Source: JAHEFU01 sp020440645 (GTDB lineage: Bacteria; 4484-113; JAFGCY01). Taken from it: a DNA stretch of 64,000 bases. Shown here piece by piece: positions 51,925 to 59,880 of this stretch (the stretch's first letter is position 1; every line of letters begins with the position of its first letter). The notes under the pieces were generated by a model. The model was not told the DNA's origin, did no database searches, and saw only the letters and a program-made list of their open reading frames with translations. The stretch spans positions 139,221 to 203,220 of the forward strand of contig JAGRNR010000001.1 in NCBI GenBank assembly GCA_020440645.1. Reading direction: 5' to 3'. The position numbers were made by a program, and so were the translations under genes.

Positions 51925-52769
51925 CGGAGAGCAAGATGTTTTCTGCAACTGTCAGTGAACCTGTCATCATCGACGGCCGCGGCCTGTTCAGCGGCCTGAT
52001 GTGCCGCGCCGTGATCGTGCCCCGCTATGAGGGCACCGGCATCACATACTTCCGCGAGGGCCTGCCGATCGAGGCTGTGGTTGACAACTTCCACGAGCAG
52101 CCGAACTGCACCGTTTTGAGCAATGGCCGGCTGAGCATCGCCGTCACTGAGCACATCCAGGCCGCAATGTGGGCCGCCGGGATCGACAGCGCCGAGATCC
52201 ATGTGCATGGCCCGGAGCTGCCCAACCACGACGGCGGAGCAGCCACGCTGTATGACGCCTTGGTATCCGTGCCTGACGAATCGCTCGGGATGCGCAGGCC
52301 GCAGTTCACCCTCGGTGAGACCCTCGAGGTCAGCGATGGCGACAGCTATATCAGGCTCGAGCCCTGCGATGAACTGCGCATCAGCTACAGCTTCGCCCAC
52401 CCGGAACTCGGGGAGCAGCTCTATATCTCAGAGCTGGACCGCGGAATGGCTGTCAACGAACTGCTGCCGGCCCGCACCTTCATTACCGAGCGAGAAGCAA
52501 CGATGGCTCGCAGTGCCGGTTTCCTGCACAATGAGCATGAGGAAGATGCACTGGTGATCCGCGAGGGGATGCCGAACAAGCCGTTCTTCTTCCCGAATGA
52601 ATTCGCACGCCACAAGGTACTTGACCTGCTGGGTGACCTCTACATCCTGCCCTTCGAATGGACGGCGGACATCACCGCTCATCTCAGCGGCCACAAGCTG
52701 AACCGGGAACTGGCACGCCAGCTTATGCGAATCTATGAGCAGGCAAAGACACAGGAACAGCGCCGCTGA
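51921..52769 (+). CDS. lpxC: UDP-3-O-acyl-N-acetylglucosamine deacetylase (LpxC)
   Basis: 282 residues, slightly short of the usual 300. It catalyses the committed step of lipid A synthesis. Zinc ligands H78 (VTEHIQAAM), H231 and D235 (ARHKVLDLLGD) are in register with the E. coli enzyme, with catalytic E77 and H258 (LSGHKLN). The N-terminal GRGLFSG and the GPELPNHDGGA substrate motif are also recognisable. Its presence implies an outer membrane with LPS-type lipid. It is coupled to the helicase gene, which is not its usual neighbour; fabZ, lpxA and lpxD are not in the window. Its stop abuts the convergent gene's stop in TGATCA. Confidence 0.88.
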   Translation: MTESKMFSATVSEPVIIDGRGLFSGLMCRAVIVPRYEGTGITYFREGLPIEAVVDNFHEQPNCTVLSNGRLSIAVTEHIQAAMWAAGIDSAEIHVHGPELPNHDGGAATLYDALVSVPDESLGMRRPQFTLGETLEVSDGDSYIRLEPCDELRISYSFAHPELGEQLYISELDRGMAVNELLPARTFITEREATMARSAGFLHNEHEEDALVIREGMPNKPFFFPNEFARHKVLDLLGDLYILPFEWTADITAHLSGHKLNRELARQLMRIYEQAKTQEQRR

Positions 52770-54752
52770 TCAGAAGATACGGGTGTGGTAGAGGTACCAT
52801 TCCACAGTCACGAGCAATAGCACCAGCCCGATGATCCAGGGGTAGAACTCGCGGTTGCGCATCACTTCCTGCACACCCTTGATCTCCCCCAGTCCCTCCG
52901 TTCCATTGCTGGCGAGGTACTCCTCCGCATTCTCGGTGCGCAGCGTCGTGGATGGTGCAATGTTGCTCTCAAACTCGTTGACGAGGCTGACCGGCAGCAG
53001 GTTGGCAAGCACCAGACCTCCACCCTCATCAAGGTAGTCCACTTCGTAGATGCCGATCTTGCGCGTGTCACTCACTGCGAAGCGGCGTGAATTCAGCTCC
53101 TCATTCTCCACGCTGCCATCCGGGCGCTTCAGGCGGTAGCTCATCGCCTCCACCGGTGCCAGCAGCTCAGCCGGCTGTCCTGCACTGATGCTGTTGCCGG
53201 CCGCCCCGGCGCTGGACTGGCCGAGATAGCTGATGGTGTCCATCATGAACAGCGGGAAGGCACTCAGCACCGGGAAGTTGCTGTCGTAGATGTCAAAGGC
53301 CATGTAGATCGAACGCTGGCCGTTGTTGTCACCTTCGACGATCAGTGCGCCTTCGCTTGTGTCAACGATGCTGCGGGCGAAGCTCTTGAGCTGCACACGG
53401 CGCTGGCTGTTGAGGTTGAGCGTATTGAAGCGGGCAATGCGTGTGGCGGGGTGCGATACGCTTTCGCCTACCACTGCAAGGTAGATCGGCGGGTCTGCCT
53501 GGTAGTCCTTCTCCACTTCCTCGCCGGCATTGACCGGCAGCAATGAGTTGCTCGTGGAGTTGATGAACAGGTAGCTGTCTGAGGGGTCGTTGATGCAGGG
53601 CGCATCCCCTTCCACCACCCACACGTCCATGTCCGTGCTGGTCGGCTGGCTGTCATCCGTCGCCTCGCCGCTGTCATCAGTGATGATCTGCGTGAAGGTC
53701 GAACCGTCATACTCGTAGTAGTCGATGTTTGGCAGGCTCTGCAGCAGCGCCCTGAGCAGGATGCTGTCACTCTGGGTACACAGCGCCACCTTGTAGCGCG
53801 GCTTCTCCGGCAGCACGATCCAGGCGGTGTTGTCCTCCGCCAGCGGGTCGTCAACCTTGATCTCCACCTTGAGCGGGTCCGGGAAGTACGGCACCTGGTC
53901 GATCACGATCTCGCGGCGCTGCCCCGGACGCAGGCTGACCTCCTCGGTAACGCTGTCAACGTCATTGCGGAACAGGGTCAGCTCAAAGTCCTGCTGCGTG
54001 CCGTAGAAGTTGTGCACCGCCACGAACAGTTCATAGTTGTCATTCGCAGGGTTGAGCCGCGCACCGGCGCCGACGATCGCCACATTGTCAGCCGTCTGCC
54101 CGACCGGGAAGAAGTGGATCTTCAGGTCCGTCGTGCTTTCCGGACTGAGGTCGTCCACGGCACCATCGGAGAAGATCACCACCTGGGTCTGGCCCTCGCC
54201 CTCGGAAATGCTTGAGCAGAAGCGCATTGCGCTGTCCAGGTCAGCCTGCCCGCCGGCATAGTCCCGCGACCTGGCGATCGCCTTCTTCAGTGTGTTCTTG
54301 TTGCTGGTGAAGCTGCTGAGCGTGATCGGGCTCTGCGGTCCGGCCACGATCACCATCCCTTCCGCCCCGCGCGGGAAGCCGGTCACGGCGTCATCCGCCA
54401 GCCGGATCGCATCATCCAGCCGGTCCGGACTGCCGTCCTTCGCCAGCATGGACGCGCTGGCGTCAATCACGAAGATTGTCTTGCCGCGCTCAATGAAGTT
54501 GTCAAACATGAAGGGGCGTGACAATGCCAGGGCCAGCAGGATCAGCGCGATGATCTGCAGGATCATCAGCAGGTTGCGCCTCAGCTTCTGCCATGGGGCG
54601 TTTGCCCGGAAGTCCGCCAGTGCCTGTTCCCACAGGAGGGTTGAGCTGACATCAACCTTCACTCGCTTGAGCTTGAGGATGTAAAGCAGGATGATACCGC
54701 CGGCCAATGCCCCCCAGGCCAGTGCAAGCGGGTTTAGGAAGAATCTTTCCAC
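52770..54752 (-). CDS. BatA-like vWA membrane protein
   Basis: 660 residues. The N-terminal BatA segment (LNPLALAWGALAGGIILLYILKLKRVKVDVSSTLLW) has one helix, and a second lies near 62-82. A vWA domain (about 92-235) follows, with MIDAS motif FVIDASASM and VVIFSDGAVDD. Then come a beta-sandwich, a GATase-like region (about 320-500) and a last helix near residue 640. BatA-type proteins act with MoxR ATPases in envelope stress or metal/chaperone tasks; no MoxR is here. The start is GTG 54752 with TATAAT 8 nt upstream and no ribosome site. DUF58, its common partner, is 4 kb away on the same strand. Confidence 0.85.
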   Translation of the reverse strand: MERFFLNPLALAWGALAGGIILLYILKLKRVKVDVSSTLLWEQALADFRANAPWQKLRRNLLMILQIIALILLALALSRPFMFDNFIERGKTIFVIDASASMLAKDGSPDRLDDAIRLADDAVTGFPRGAEGMVIVAGPQSPITLSSFTSNKNTLKKAIARSRDYAGGQADLDSAMRFCSSISEGEGQTQVVIFSDGAVDDLSPESTTDLKIHFFPVGQTADNVAIVGAGARLNPANDNYELFVAVHNFYGTQQDFELTLFRNDVDSVTEEVSLRPGQRREIVIDQVPYFPDPLKVEIKVDDPLAEDNTAWIVLPEKPRYKVALCTQSDSILLRALLQSLPNIDYYEYDGSTFTQIITDDSGEATDDSQPTSTDMDVWVVEGDAPCINDPSDSYLFINSTSNSLLPVNAGEEVEKDYQADPPIYLAVVGESVSHPATRIARFNTLNLNSQRRVQLKSFARSIVDTSEGALIVEGDNNGQRSIYMAFDIYDSNFPVLSAFPLFMMDTISYLGQSSAGAAGNSISAGQPAELLAPVEAMSYRLKRPDGSVENEELNSRRFAVSDTRKIGIYEVDYLDEGGGLVLANLLPVSLVNEFESNIAPSTTLRTENAEEYLASNGTEGLGEIKGVQEVMRNREFYPWIIGLVLLLVTVEWYLYHTRIF

Positions 54753-54760
54753 TAAATAGG

Positions 54761-54766
54761 ATTATA
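54761..54766 (-). promoter_or_regulatory. -10 element of the BatA-like gene
   Basis: TATAAT preceded by GC on the minus strand, 8 nt before GTG 54752. Confidence 0.5.
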
Positions 54767-54786
54767 GCGGAACCGGCGCAAGTGTT

Positions 54787-55602
54787 TCACATTGCGAGGT
54801 TTTCGAGGTCCTCGGGCGCCAGCATTCCCCGCAGCTTGCCCAGTGCCTTGCGCGTCAGGCGTGACACATTCATCTGGCTTGTGACGAGGATGTCAGCGAT
54901 TTCCTTCTGGGTCTTCTGCTCGAAGAAGTACAGCTTGACCACCCGCGACTCCGTCTCCGTCAGGTTGGAGAGGATGCTCTCCCAGAAGATGCTGCGCTTG
55001 GTGTTGCTCAGGTCGTGGCTGGTGACCGCCGAGCCATCATCCGACATGCTGAAGCTGATGTCACTCTCGCGCTCATTGTCCTTGAAGCTCTGCGGGTGGT
55101 AAGCGCTGCCAAGCTCCATCGCCTCCAGCACCTGCTCCTCGGAGAAACCGGTCTTGCCAGCGATGTCCGCCACGGTCGGTTCCTGCTCGGAAGCGGCATT
55201 CAGCTCATTGACCGCATTGAACACCTTGAGCGAACGTTCCTTCAGGTCGCGCGGGACGTTGATCGCCCAGGTCTTGTCGCGGAAGTAGCGCTGGATCTCG
55301 CCCTGGATCGTCTGCCAGGCGTAGGTCGAGAAGCGGTAGTTGTATTCGAGGTCGAAGCGGCGCACCGCCAGCAGCAGGCCATAGCTGCCCACCTGAACAA
55401 GGTCGTCGAACTGGTCAGGCTGGTACTTGAACTTATGGACGATGCGGTAGACAAGGGGCTTGAACTTCTCGACAATGCGTTCTTCGTTCAGCGGAGTCGG
55501 GTCTTCGATATAACGCGCGAAAAGGGCGCGCTCTTCCTCGCGCTCCTTCTCACGTTCTTCAGTTTCGTAAAGCTGGTTAGGCTCGTCCGTCCTGTCTGTC
55601 AT
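54787..55602 (-). CDS. Alternative sigma factor, SigB/SigF type
   Basis: 271 residues from ATG 55602, which overlaps the rsbW-like gene by 26 nt; a longer frame would start inside that gene. An acidic coiled N-terminus (EEREKEREEERALFARY) is followed by region 2 (LVYRIVHKFKYQPDQFDDLVQVGSYGLLLAVRRFD, FSTYAWQTIQGEIQRYFRD), region 3 (VPRDLKERSLKVF) and region 4 (LTETESRVVKLYFFEQKTQKEIADILVTSQMNVSRLTRKAL). This is a group 3 sigma factor of the stress or sporulation type. It probably redirects polymerase to a stress regulon when released by its anti-sigma partner just upstream. Confidence 0.93.
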   Translation of the reverse strand: MTDRTDEPNQLYETEEREKEREEERALFARYIEDPTPLNEERIVEKFKPLVYRIVHKFKYQPDQFDDLVQVGSYGLLLAVRRFDLEYNYRFSTYAWQTIQGEIQRYFRDKTWAINVPRDLKERSLKVFNAVNELNAASEQEPTVADIAGKTGFSEEQVLEAMELGSAYHPQSFKDNERESDISFSMSDDGSAVTSHDLSNTKRSIFWESILSNLTETESRVVKLYFFEQKTQKEIADILVTSQMNVSRLTRKALGKLRGMLAPEDLENLAM

Positions 55603-56005
55603 CGAAGATGAATGGCCTGTCTTCCCGGTATTTGATATCGAAACCGATGTCGAGGTGTTCCACGCCATCGATTACGCTGGAATTATACTCGCCACCCAGG
55701 GACTTGAGGACGGCCAGGTTCGCGGCGTTGGTGACACTCTTGTGCTTGCCGCTGGGATCGGAGATCGACACGGAGATGTGAGACTCATCCTGCGTCCACC
55801 TGAGGTTGATCAGGCCGCTGGCACCGGTACACTTCTCCGCCACGGTGATGAATGCCTCCCCGATCACCAGCTTCAGGTTCTCCAGCTCATCGAGCGGCAG
55901 CCCCAGCCTGTTACCAAGGCCGGAAACGAGCAGCCGCACTACGGACACGTAGTCCGCATTGGTGGGAACCTTCAGCTCAACCGAGTTATCCATTACTTTC
56001 ACCAT
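55577..56005 (-). CDS. RsbW-like anti-sigma factor with degenerate ATP site
   Basis: 142 residues from ATG 56005, with AGGAG six nt upstream. The GHKL-type fold is visible (VELKVPTNADYVSVVRLLVSGLGNRL...LVIGEAF). In active RsbW kinases the N-box reads E-A-x-x-N-A; here it is E50-A-F-I-T54-V, so the Mg/ATP-binding Asn is missing. The G1 box is DPSGK instead of DxGxG, and the G2 lid is not seen. It probably binds the sigma factor encoded just downstream by overlap, but kinase activity is doubtful. No RsbV-type antagonist gene is adjacent. Confidence 0.82.
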   Translation of the reverse strand: MVKVMDNSVELKVPTNADYVSVVRLLVSGLGNRLGLPLDELENLKLVIGEAFITVAEKCTGASGLINLRWTQDESHISVSISDPSGKHKSVTNAANLAVLKSLGGEYNSSVIDGVEHLDIGFDIKYREDRPFIFDDRQDGRA

Positions 56006-56079
56006 TTGATTCTCCTGAGGAAGTCTCACTGATTCTGGAACAAAACCTGCTGGTTCCGGTCCATCATCCTCCACGCCTT

Positions 56080-56085
56080 AATATA
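56080..56085 (-). promoter_or_regulatory. -10 element of the anti-sigma/sigma pair
   Basis: TATATT on the minus strand. It predicts a start near 56073 and a leader of about 65 nt that includes the AGGAG site. The 90 nt between it and the oppC stop hold nothing clear. Confidence 0.4.
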
Positions 56086-56173
56086 CCCCCGCCCCCTGAG
56101 GGTGAAACAGGCGTATAGGCTACAAATCCGTGTGAAACTGACCTTATATTCAGTAAGACTTCACGAAGGATTT

Positions 56174-57121
56174 TCAGGTTCGGACCTTCAAGCGCGGATC
56201 AAGGATGTCGCGCAGTCCATCACCCAGCAGGTTGAAGCCCAGCACCGTCAGCGCCAGTGCCAGGCCCGGGAAGATTCCCCACCATGGCATTTCCGCGAAG
56301 TAGTTCTTGGCCGTGGCCAGCATCCCGCCCCAACTTGCATTCGGTGGCTGGATACCCAGCCCGAGGAAACTCAAGCCAGCCTCACTGAGTATGTTGTAGG
56401 CCACCTGCATTGTGGCCAGCACGATCAAGGGTGCCATGCAGTTCGGGATGATGTGCAGGATGATGATGCGCGCATTGCTGCAGCCGACCGCACGCGCCGC
56501 TTCGATGAACTCCTTCTCCCGCAGTGAGATCACCGTGCCGCGGATCACACGCGCGATACCGGTCCAGCCGGTCAGGCCCAGCGCGATGAACAGTCCCCAG
56601 ATGCCGGGATCAATGCTGCCACTGATGCTGCCCAGCACACTCTTGACCTCGTCATTGTTGAGCGTGGCAAGGATGATGATTGCCAGTAGCACACCCGGGA
56701 AGGCGAAGAAGGTATCCGTCAGGCGCATCAGCAGGGTGTCCGTCCAGCCGCCGAAGTAGCCGGAAACGGTGCCGATCAACAAGCCGATCAGCACATTGAT
56801 CACAGTGGAGATCACCCCGACCAGCAGGGAGATCCGTGCGCCGTAGAGCACGCGGCTGTACACGTCTCGACCGCTGCTGTCAGTGCCCCACATGAAGCTG
56901 CCGCTGCTGCGCTGGCCGTTGTCCTCATAGCTTGCCAGCTTCGCCTCATCCCCGCTGATCACGCTGCCCGGAGGCAACTTCTCCTGTCCGCGGTACTGGT
57001 AAGTCGGGCTGTAGGGTGACAGGGTGCCGCAGAAGGTGCCGGACACCACGGCCACGATAACCAGCACAAGACCCACAAAGCCTGAACCATGGCGAAAGAT
57101 CTGCCGCAGGAACTGCTTCAT
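56174..57121 (-). CDS. Peptide/nickel-type ABC permease (OppC/DppC)
   Basis: 315 residues. The first helix (about 12-32) is followed by the OppC-type N-terminal periplasmic stretch with FMWGTDSSGRDVYSRVLYGARISL, then five helices. The EAA loop that contacts the ATPase is EFIEAARAVGCSNARIIILHIIPN. The ATG overlaps the stop of the partner permease (ATGA). It is the third gene of a solute-binding protein-permease-permease unit whose two ATPase genes are missing. Confidence 0.92.
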   Translation of the reverse strand: MKQFLRQIFRHGSGFVGLVLVIVAVVSGTFCGTLSPYSPTYQYRGQEKLPPGSVISGDEAKLASYEDNGQRSSGSFMWGTDSSGRDVYSRVLYGARISLLVGVISTVINVLIGLLIGTVSGYFGGWTDTLLMRLTDTFFAFPGVLLAIIILATLNNDEVKSVLGSISGSIDPGIWGLFIALGLTGWTGIARVIRGTVISLREKEFIEAARAVGCSNARIIILHIIPNCMAPLIVLATMQVAYNILSEAGLSFLGLGIQPPNASWGGMLATAKNYFAEMPWWGIFPGLALALTVLGFNLLGDGLRDILDPRLKVRT

Positions 57122-58179
57122 CAGCCGTACCTCACCCGCGGGTCGACCAGGCCGTAGGTCAGGTCAACGATCAGGTTCACGATAACGAACACCACCGCCA
57201 TGATCATCACACCGCCCAGCACCACCGGGTAGTCAAGCTGGTTGATTGCCTCAACCATCGCCCGGCCCATGCCGGGCCACTGGAACACGGTCTCCGTCAG
57301 CACAGCTCCTGTAAGCAGCACGGCGAAGTTGTTGCCAACCACCGTGATGATCGGGATCAGTGCATTGCGCAGTGCATGCGTCACAACTACGCGGGAGTAG
57401 CCCAGCCCCTTGGCACGGGCCTGGCGGATGTAGTCAAGCTTCATCACCTCCAGCATGCTGGAGCGGGTCAGGCGGGCAATGATTGCCATCGGCACTGTGG
57501 CCAGCGTCACGCCGGGGAGCACGTAGAACTTGATTGACATGTGCCACAGCCACAGCATGTAGTTGCCGCCGACCTCATTCCAGAGCGCTTCCGGGTTGCC
57601 GGAATAGCTCATGTCGGACACCGGCATCCAGCCCAGGTGCGTGGCGAACAGCAGCTGCAGCAGCATGCCCAGCCAGAACACCGGCAACGAGATTCCTGCC
57701 ACGGCCAGCAGCATCAGCGTGTAGTCCCAGAAGCTGCGGTTCCAGGCGGCCGAGATGATTCCAGCACTGACGCCGAAGACGATCGCGATGAACATTGCCA
57801 CCAGCGTGAGCTGGATCGTGTTTGAGAACTTCGGTGCAAGGTACTCCGCCACCGGCAGGTTCTTCACATAGCTGCGCCCCAGGTCACCCCGGCTGACACG
57901 GCCAAGGAACATGCCGTACTGCACGATGAAGGGCTTGTCCAGCCCCATGTTGCTGCGCAGCTCGTTGGCAACTTCCTCATCGTAGTGCTGCCCCATCAGG
58001 ATCCGCACCGGGTCGCCCGGTGCCGCTGAGAGGATGGCGTAGCAGATGAAGGTCACGCCGACGAGCACCGGCAGAGCCGCGCCAAGGCGCTTCAGCAGGT
58101 AGGTCCAGAAGGCGGAACCCTCTCCCTGCCTGCGGCCCTGCCCCGCTGCGGCCTGCCCGCTGTTGGCGGATTCACTCAA
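57121..58179 (-). CDS. Peptide/nickel-type ABC permease (OppB/DppB)
   Basis: 352 residues. A 25-residue polar N-terminal extension (SANSGQAAAGQGRRQGEGS) precedes the usual start YLLKRLGAALPVLVGVTF. There are six helices, the EAA loop is LDYIRQARAKGLGYSRVVVTHALRNA, and the C-terminus is LVDPRVRYG. The start is TTG, 3 nt after the binding-protein stop, probably coupled. An alternative later start would remove the extension, but none has a clear ribosome site. It forms the channel with the OppC partner. Confidence 0.92.
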   Translation of the reverse strand: MSESANSGQAAAGQGRRQGEGSAFWTYLLKRLGAALPVLVGVTFICYAILSAAPGDPVRILMGQHYDEEVANELRSNMGLDKPFIVQYGMFLGRVSRGDLGRSYVKNLPVAEYLAPKFSNTIQLTLVAMFIAIVFGVSAGIISAAWNRSFWDYTLMLLAVAGISLPVFWLGMLLQLLFATHLGWMPVSDMSYSGNPEALWNEVGGNYMLWLWHMSIKFYVLPGVTLATVPMAIIARLTRSSMLEVMKLDYIRQARAKGLGYSRVVVTHALRNALIPIITVVGNNFAVLLTGAVLTETVFQWPGMGRAMVEAINQLDYPVVLGGVMIMAVVFVIVNLIVDLTYGLVDPRVRYG

Positions 58180-58182
58180 TTG

Positions 58183-59835
58183 CTAGTCCGTGTAGGTGAC
58201 TTCCTCAATCGGCGCATTGTTGAGCTGCGGCGTGCGGTCCATCTTGGTGATTGTCAGGCCCTTTACGTAGGGCTGTACCAGGGTGGAGCTGTTCTTCCAG
58301 AACAGCAGCAGCCACGGAGCCTCATTGAGCGCGATGTCCTCCGCCTGGCGGTAGAGGTCGCTGCGCTTCTGCTGGTCCGGCTCAACCTGCGCTTCCTTCA
58401 CGAGCTGGTCGAACTGCGAGTTCTTCCAGCGCGAGATGTTGCCGGCATCGCCGAAGTTGTCGGAACAGAGCAGCTGGTACAGCCAGTTGTCAGGATCCGG
58501 ATAGTCACCGAGCCATGTGTTCTGGAAGAACAGCGAGTTGCCGGCATAGACCTTGTCCAGGAACGGGCCCCAGTCGGTACGTTCGATCTTGACTGTCACT
58601 CCGACGCGCGACAAGTCCTCCTGCACGGCTTCCGCCACCTGCTTGTTGACCTCCTGCAGGTCGACGTTGAGGGTCAGCTCCGGCAGGCCCTCACCATTCG
58701 GGTATCCGGCCTGTTCAAGCAGTGCGGCCGCCTTCTCCGGGTCGTAGGGATAGCTGACACTGCCCTCATAGTGATAGAACATCCCGGCGGGGACGATCGT
58801 GTTCTGCTGCGTCACCAGCCCGCCCCAGATGTTGTCAATGATGTTCTGCTTGTCAACCGCATAGTTCAGCGCCTGGCGCAGGGCGGCATTGTCCTTGAAG
58901 GGTGCCGCGTCGCAGTTGAAGCCATAGGCGTACATATCCATTGCCGGTTCGCCGGCGATCAGGCCCTTCAGGTTCGCGTCGTCATTTACCGTCTTGATTT
59001 TGCTTGCTGGGATATCGCAATGCTCAAGTGTTCCATTCCGGAAGTTCTCGAAACGGGTGCTCTCATCACCGATGATGCGGAAGGTCAGGGTCTCGATTTC
59101 CGGCACATTGCCGAAGTAGGTGCGGTTGGCCTTCAGCACAACCCGCTCATCCGGCGTCCAGGACTCAAACACAAAGGGGCCAGTGCCGACCGGGTTGGCA
59201 CCGAAACCGCGCTCGTCACGTTCCACCTCGCTGCTGGGCACCACGCCGAAGGTCGTCATGCACAGCACGTTCAGGAACGGGGCATACGGCGCGGTCAGCG
59301 TGATCTGCACGGTGCCTTCATCTGGTGCCTGCAACCCGCTGACCGATTCAGCCCTGCCGCCAAGGTAGTCATTCGCGCCGGCGACATAGCTCATCAGGTT
59401 GGAGCGTTCGCTGTCTGTGTCCGGGTCGACGAGGCGGGAGTAGCTGTAGATCACGTCGTCAGAATTCAGGTCCTCACCGTTGTGGAACTTGACGCCGCTG
59501 CGCAGGTGGAAGGTGTAGACCTTGCCATCCTCCGAGATCTCATAGCTCTCGGCCAGGTCCGGCTCAACCGAGCCATCCGTGTCAAACTTCACGAGCCGGT
59601 TGAACAGGCGCTGGGCCACGGAATCACTCACCGTATCGGTGATGTGAGCCGGGTCGAGGCTCTTCACATCCGCCGGCAGCGGGAAGTTGTAGTTGCGCGC
59701 ACGCTTCTCACCACCGGTGCTGCCGGTGTTGGTGCCGGTTGTCGAACCGGTATTGCCGGTCGGCGGCTTGGGACAGCCAGCCAGTGCCAGCAATGCAATC
59801 GTTGCAATCAGGATGGATAGGTTGAATCGGCGCAT
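58183..59835 (-). CDS. Peptide/nickel-type ABC solute-binding lipoprotein (OppA family)
   Basis: 550 residues. The lipobox LAGC gives mature Cys20, and a Gly/Thr/Asn linker follows. The family signature AESYEISEDGKVYTFHLRSGVKFHNGEDLNSDDVIYSYSR lies near residues 100-140, and the pattern continues to QLNNAPIEEVTYTD. Members capture oligopeptides or similar solutes in the periplasm. ATG 59835 has GGAGGG upstream, and TAAAAT lies 17 nt before the start. It is the first gene of the importer unit. Confidence 0.93.
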   Translation of the reverse strand: MRRFNLSILIATIALLALAGCPKPPTGNTGSTTGTNTGSTGGEKRARNYNFPLPADVKSLDPAHITDTVSDSVAQRLFNRLVKFDTDGSVEPDLAESYEISEDGKVYTFHLRSGVKFHNGEDLNSDDVIYSYSRLVDPDTDSERSNLMSYVAGANDYLGGRAESVSGLQAPDEGTVQITLTAPYAPFLNVLCMTTFGVVPSSEVERDERGFGANPVGTGPFVFESWTPDERVVLKANRTYFGNVPEIETLTFRIIGDESTRFENFRNGTLEHCDIPASKIKTVNDDANLKGLIAGEPAMDMYAYGFNCDAAPFKDNAALRQALNYAVDKQNIIDNIWGGLVTQQNTIVPAGMFYHYEGSVSYPYDPEKAAALLEQAGYPNGEGLPELTLNVDLQEVNKQVAEAVQEDLSRVGVTVKIERTDWGPFLDKVYAGNSLFFQNTWLGDYPDPDNWLYQLLCSDNFGDAGNISRWKNSQFDQLVKEAQVEPDQQKRSDLYRQAEDIALNEAPWLLLFWKNSSTLVQPYVKGLTITKMDRTPQLNNAPIEEVTYTD

Positions 59836-59852
59836 ATGCTCCCTCCGCCAGC

Positions 59853-59858
59853 ATTTTA
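59853..59858 (-). promoter_or_regulatory. -10 element of the opp-like operon
   Basis: TAAAAT preceded by TGC on the minus strand. The predicted leader is about 11 nt and contains GGAGG. Confidence 0.45.
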
Positions 59859-59880
59859 GCAGGCAGGGTCCCTCCGCTAC

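Noticed and set aside
58180..59820. 546-codon plus-strand frame opposite oppA
   Set aside because: oppA has the lipobox, family signature and ribosome site; the opposite frame has none.
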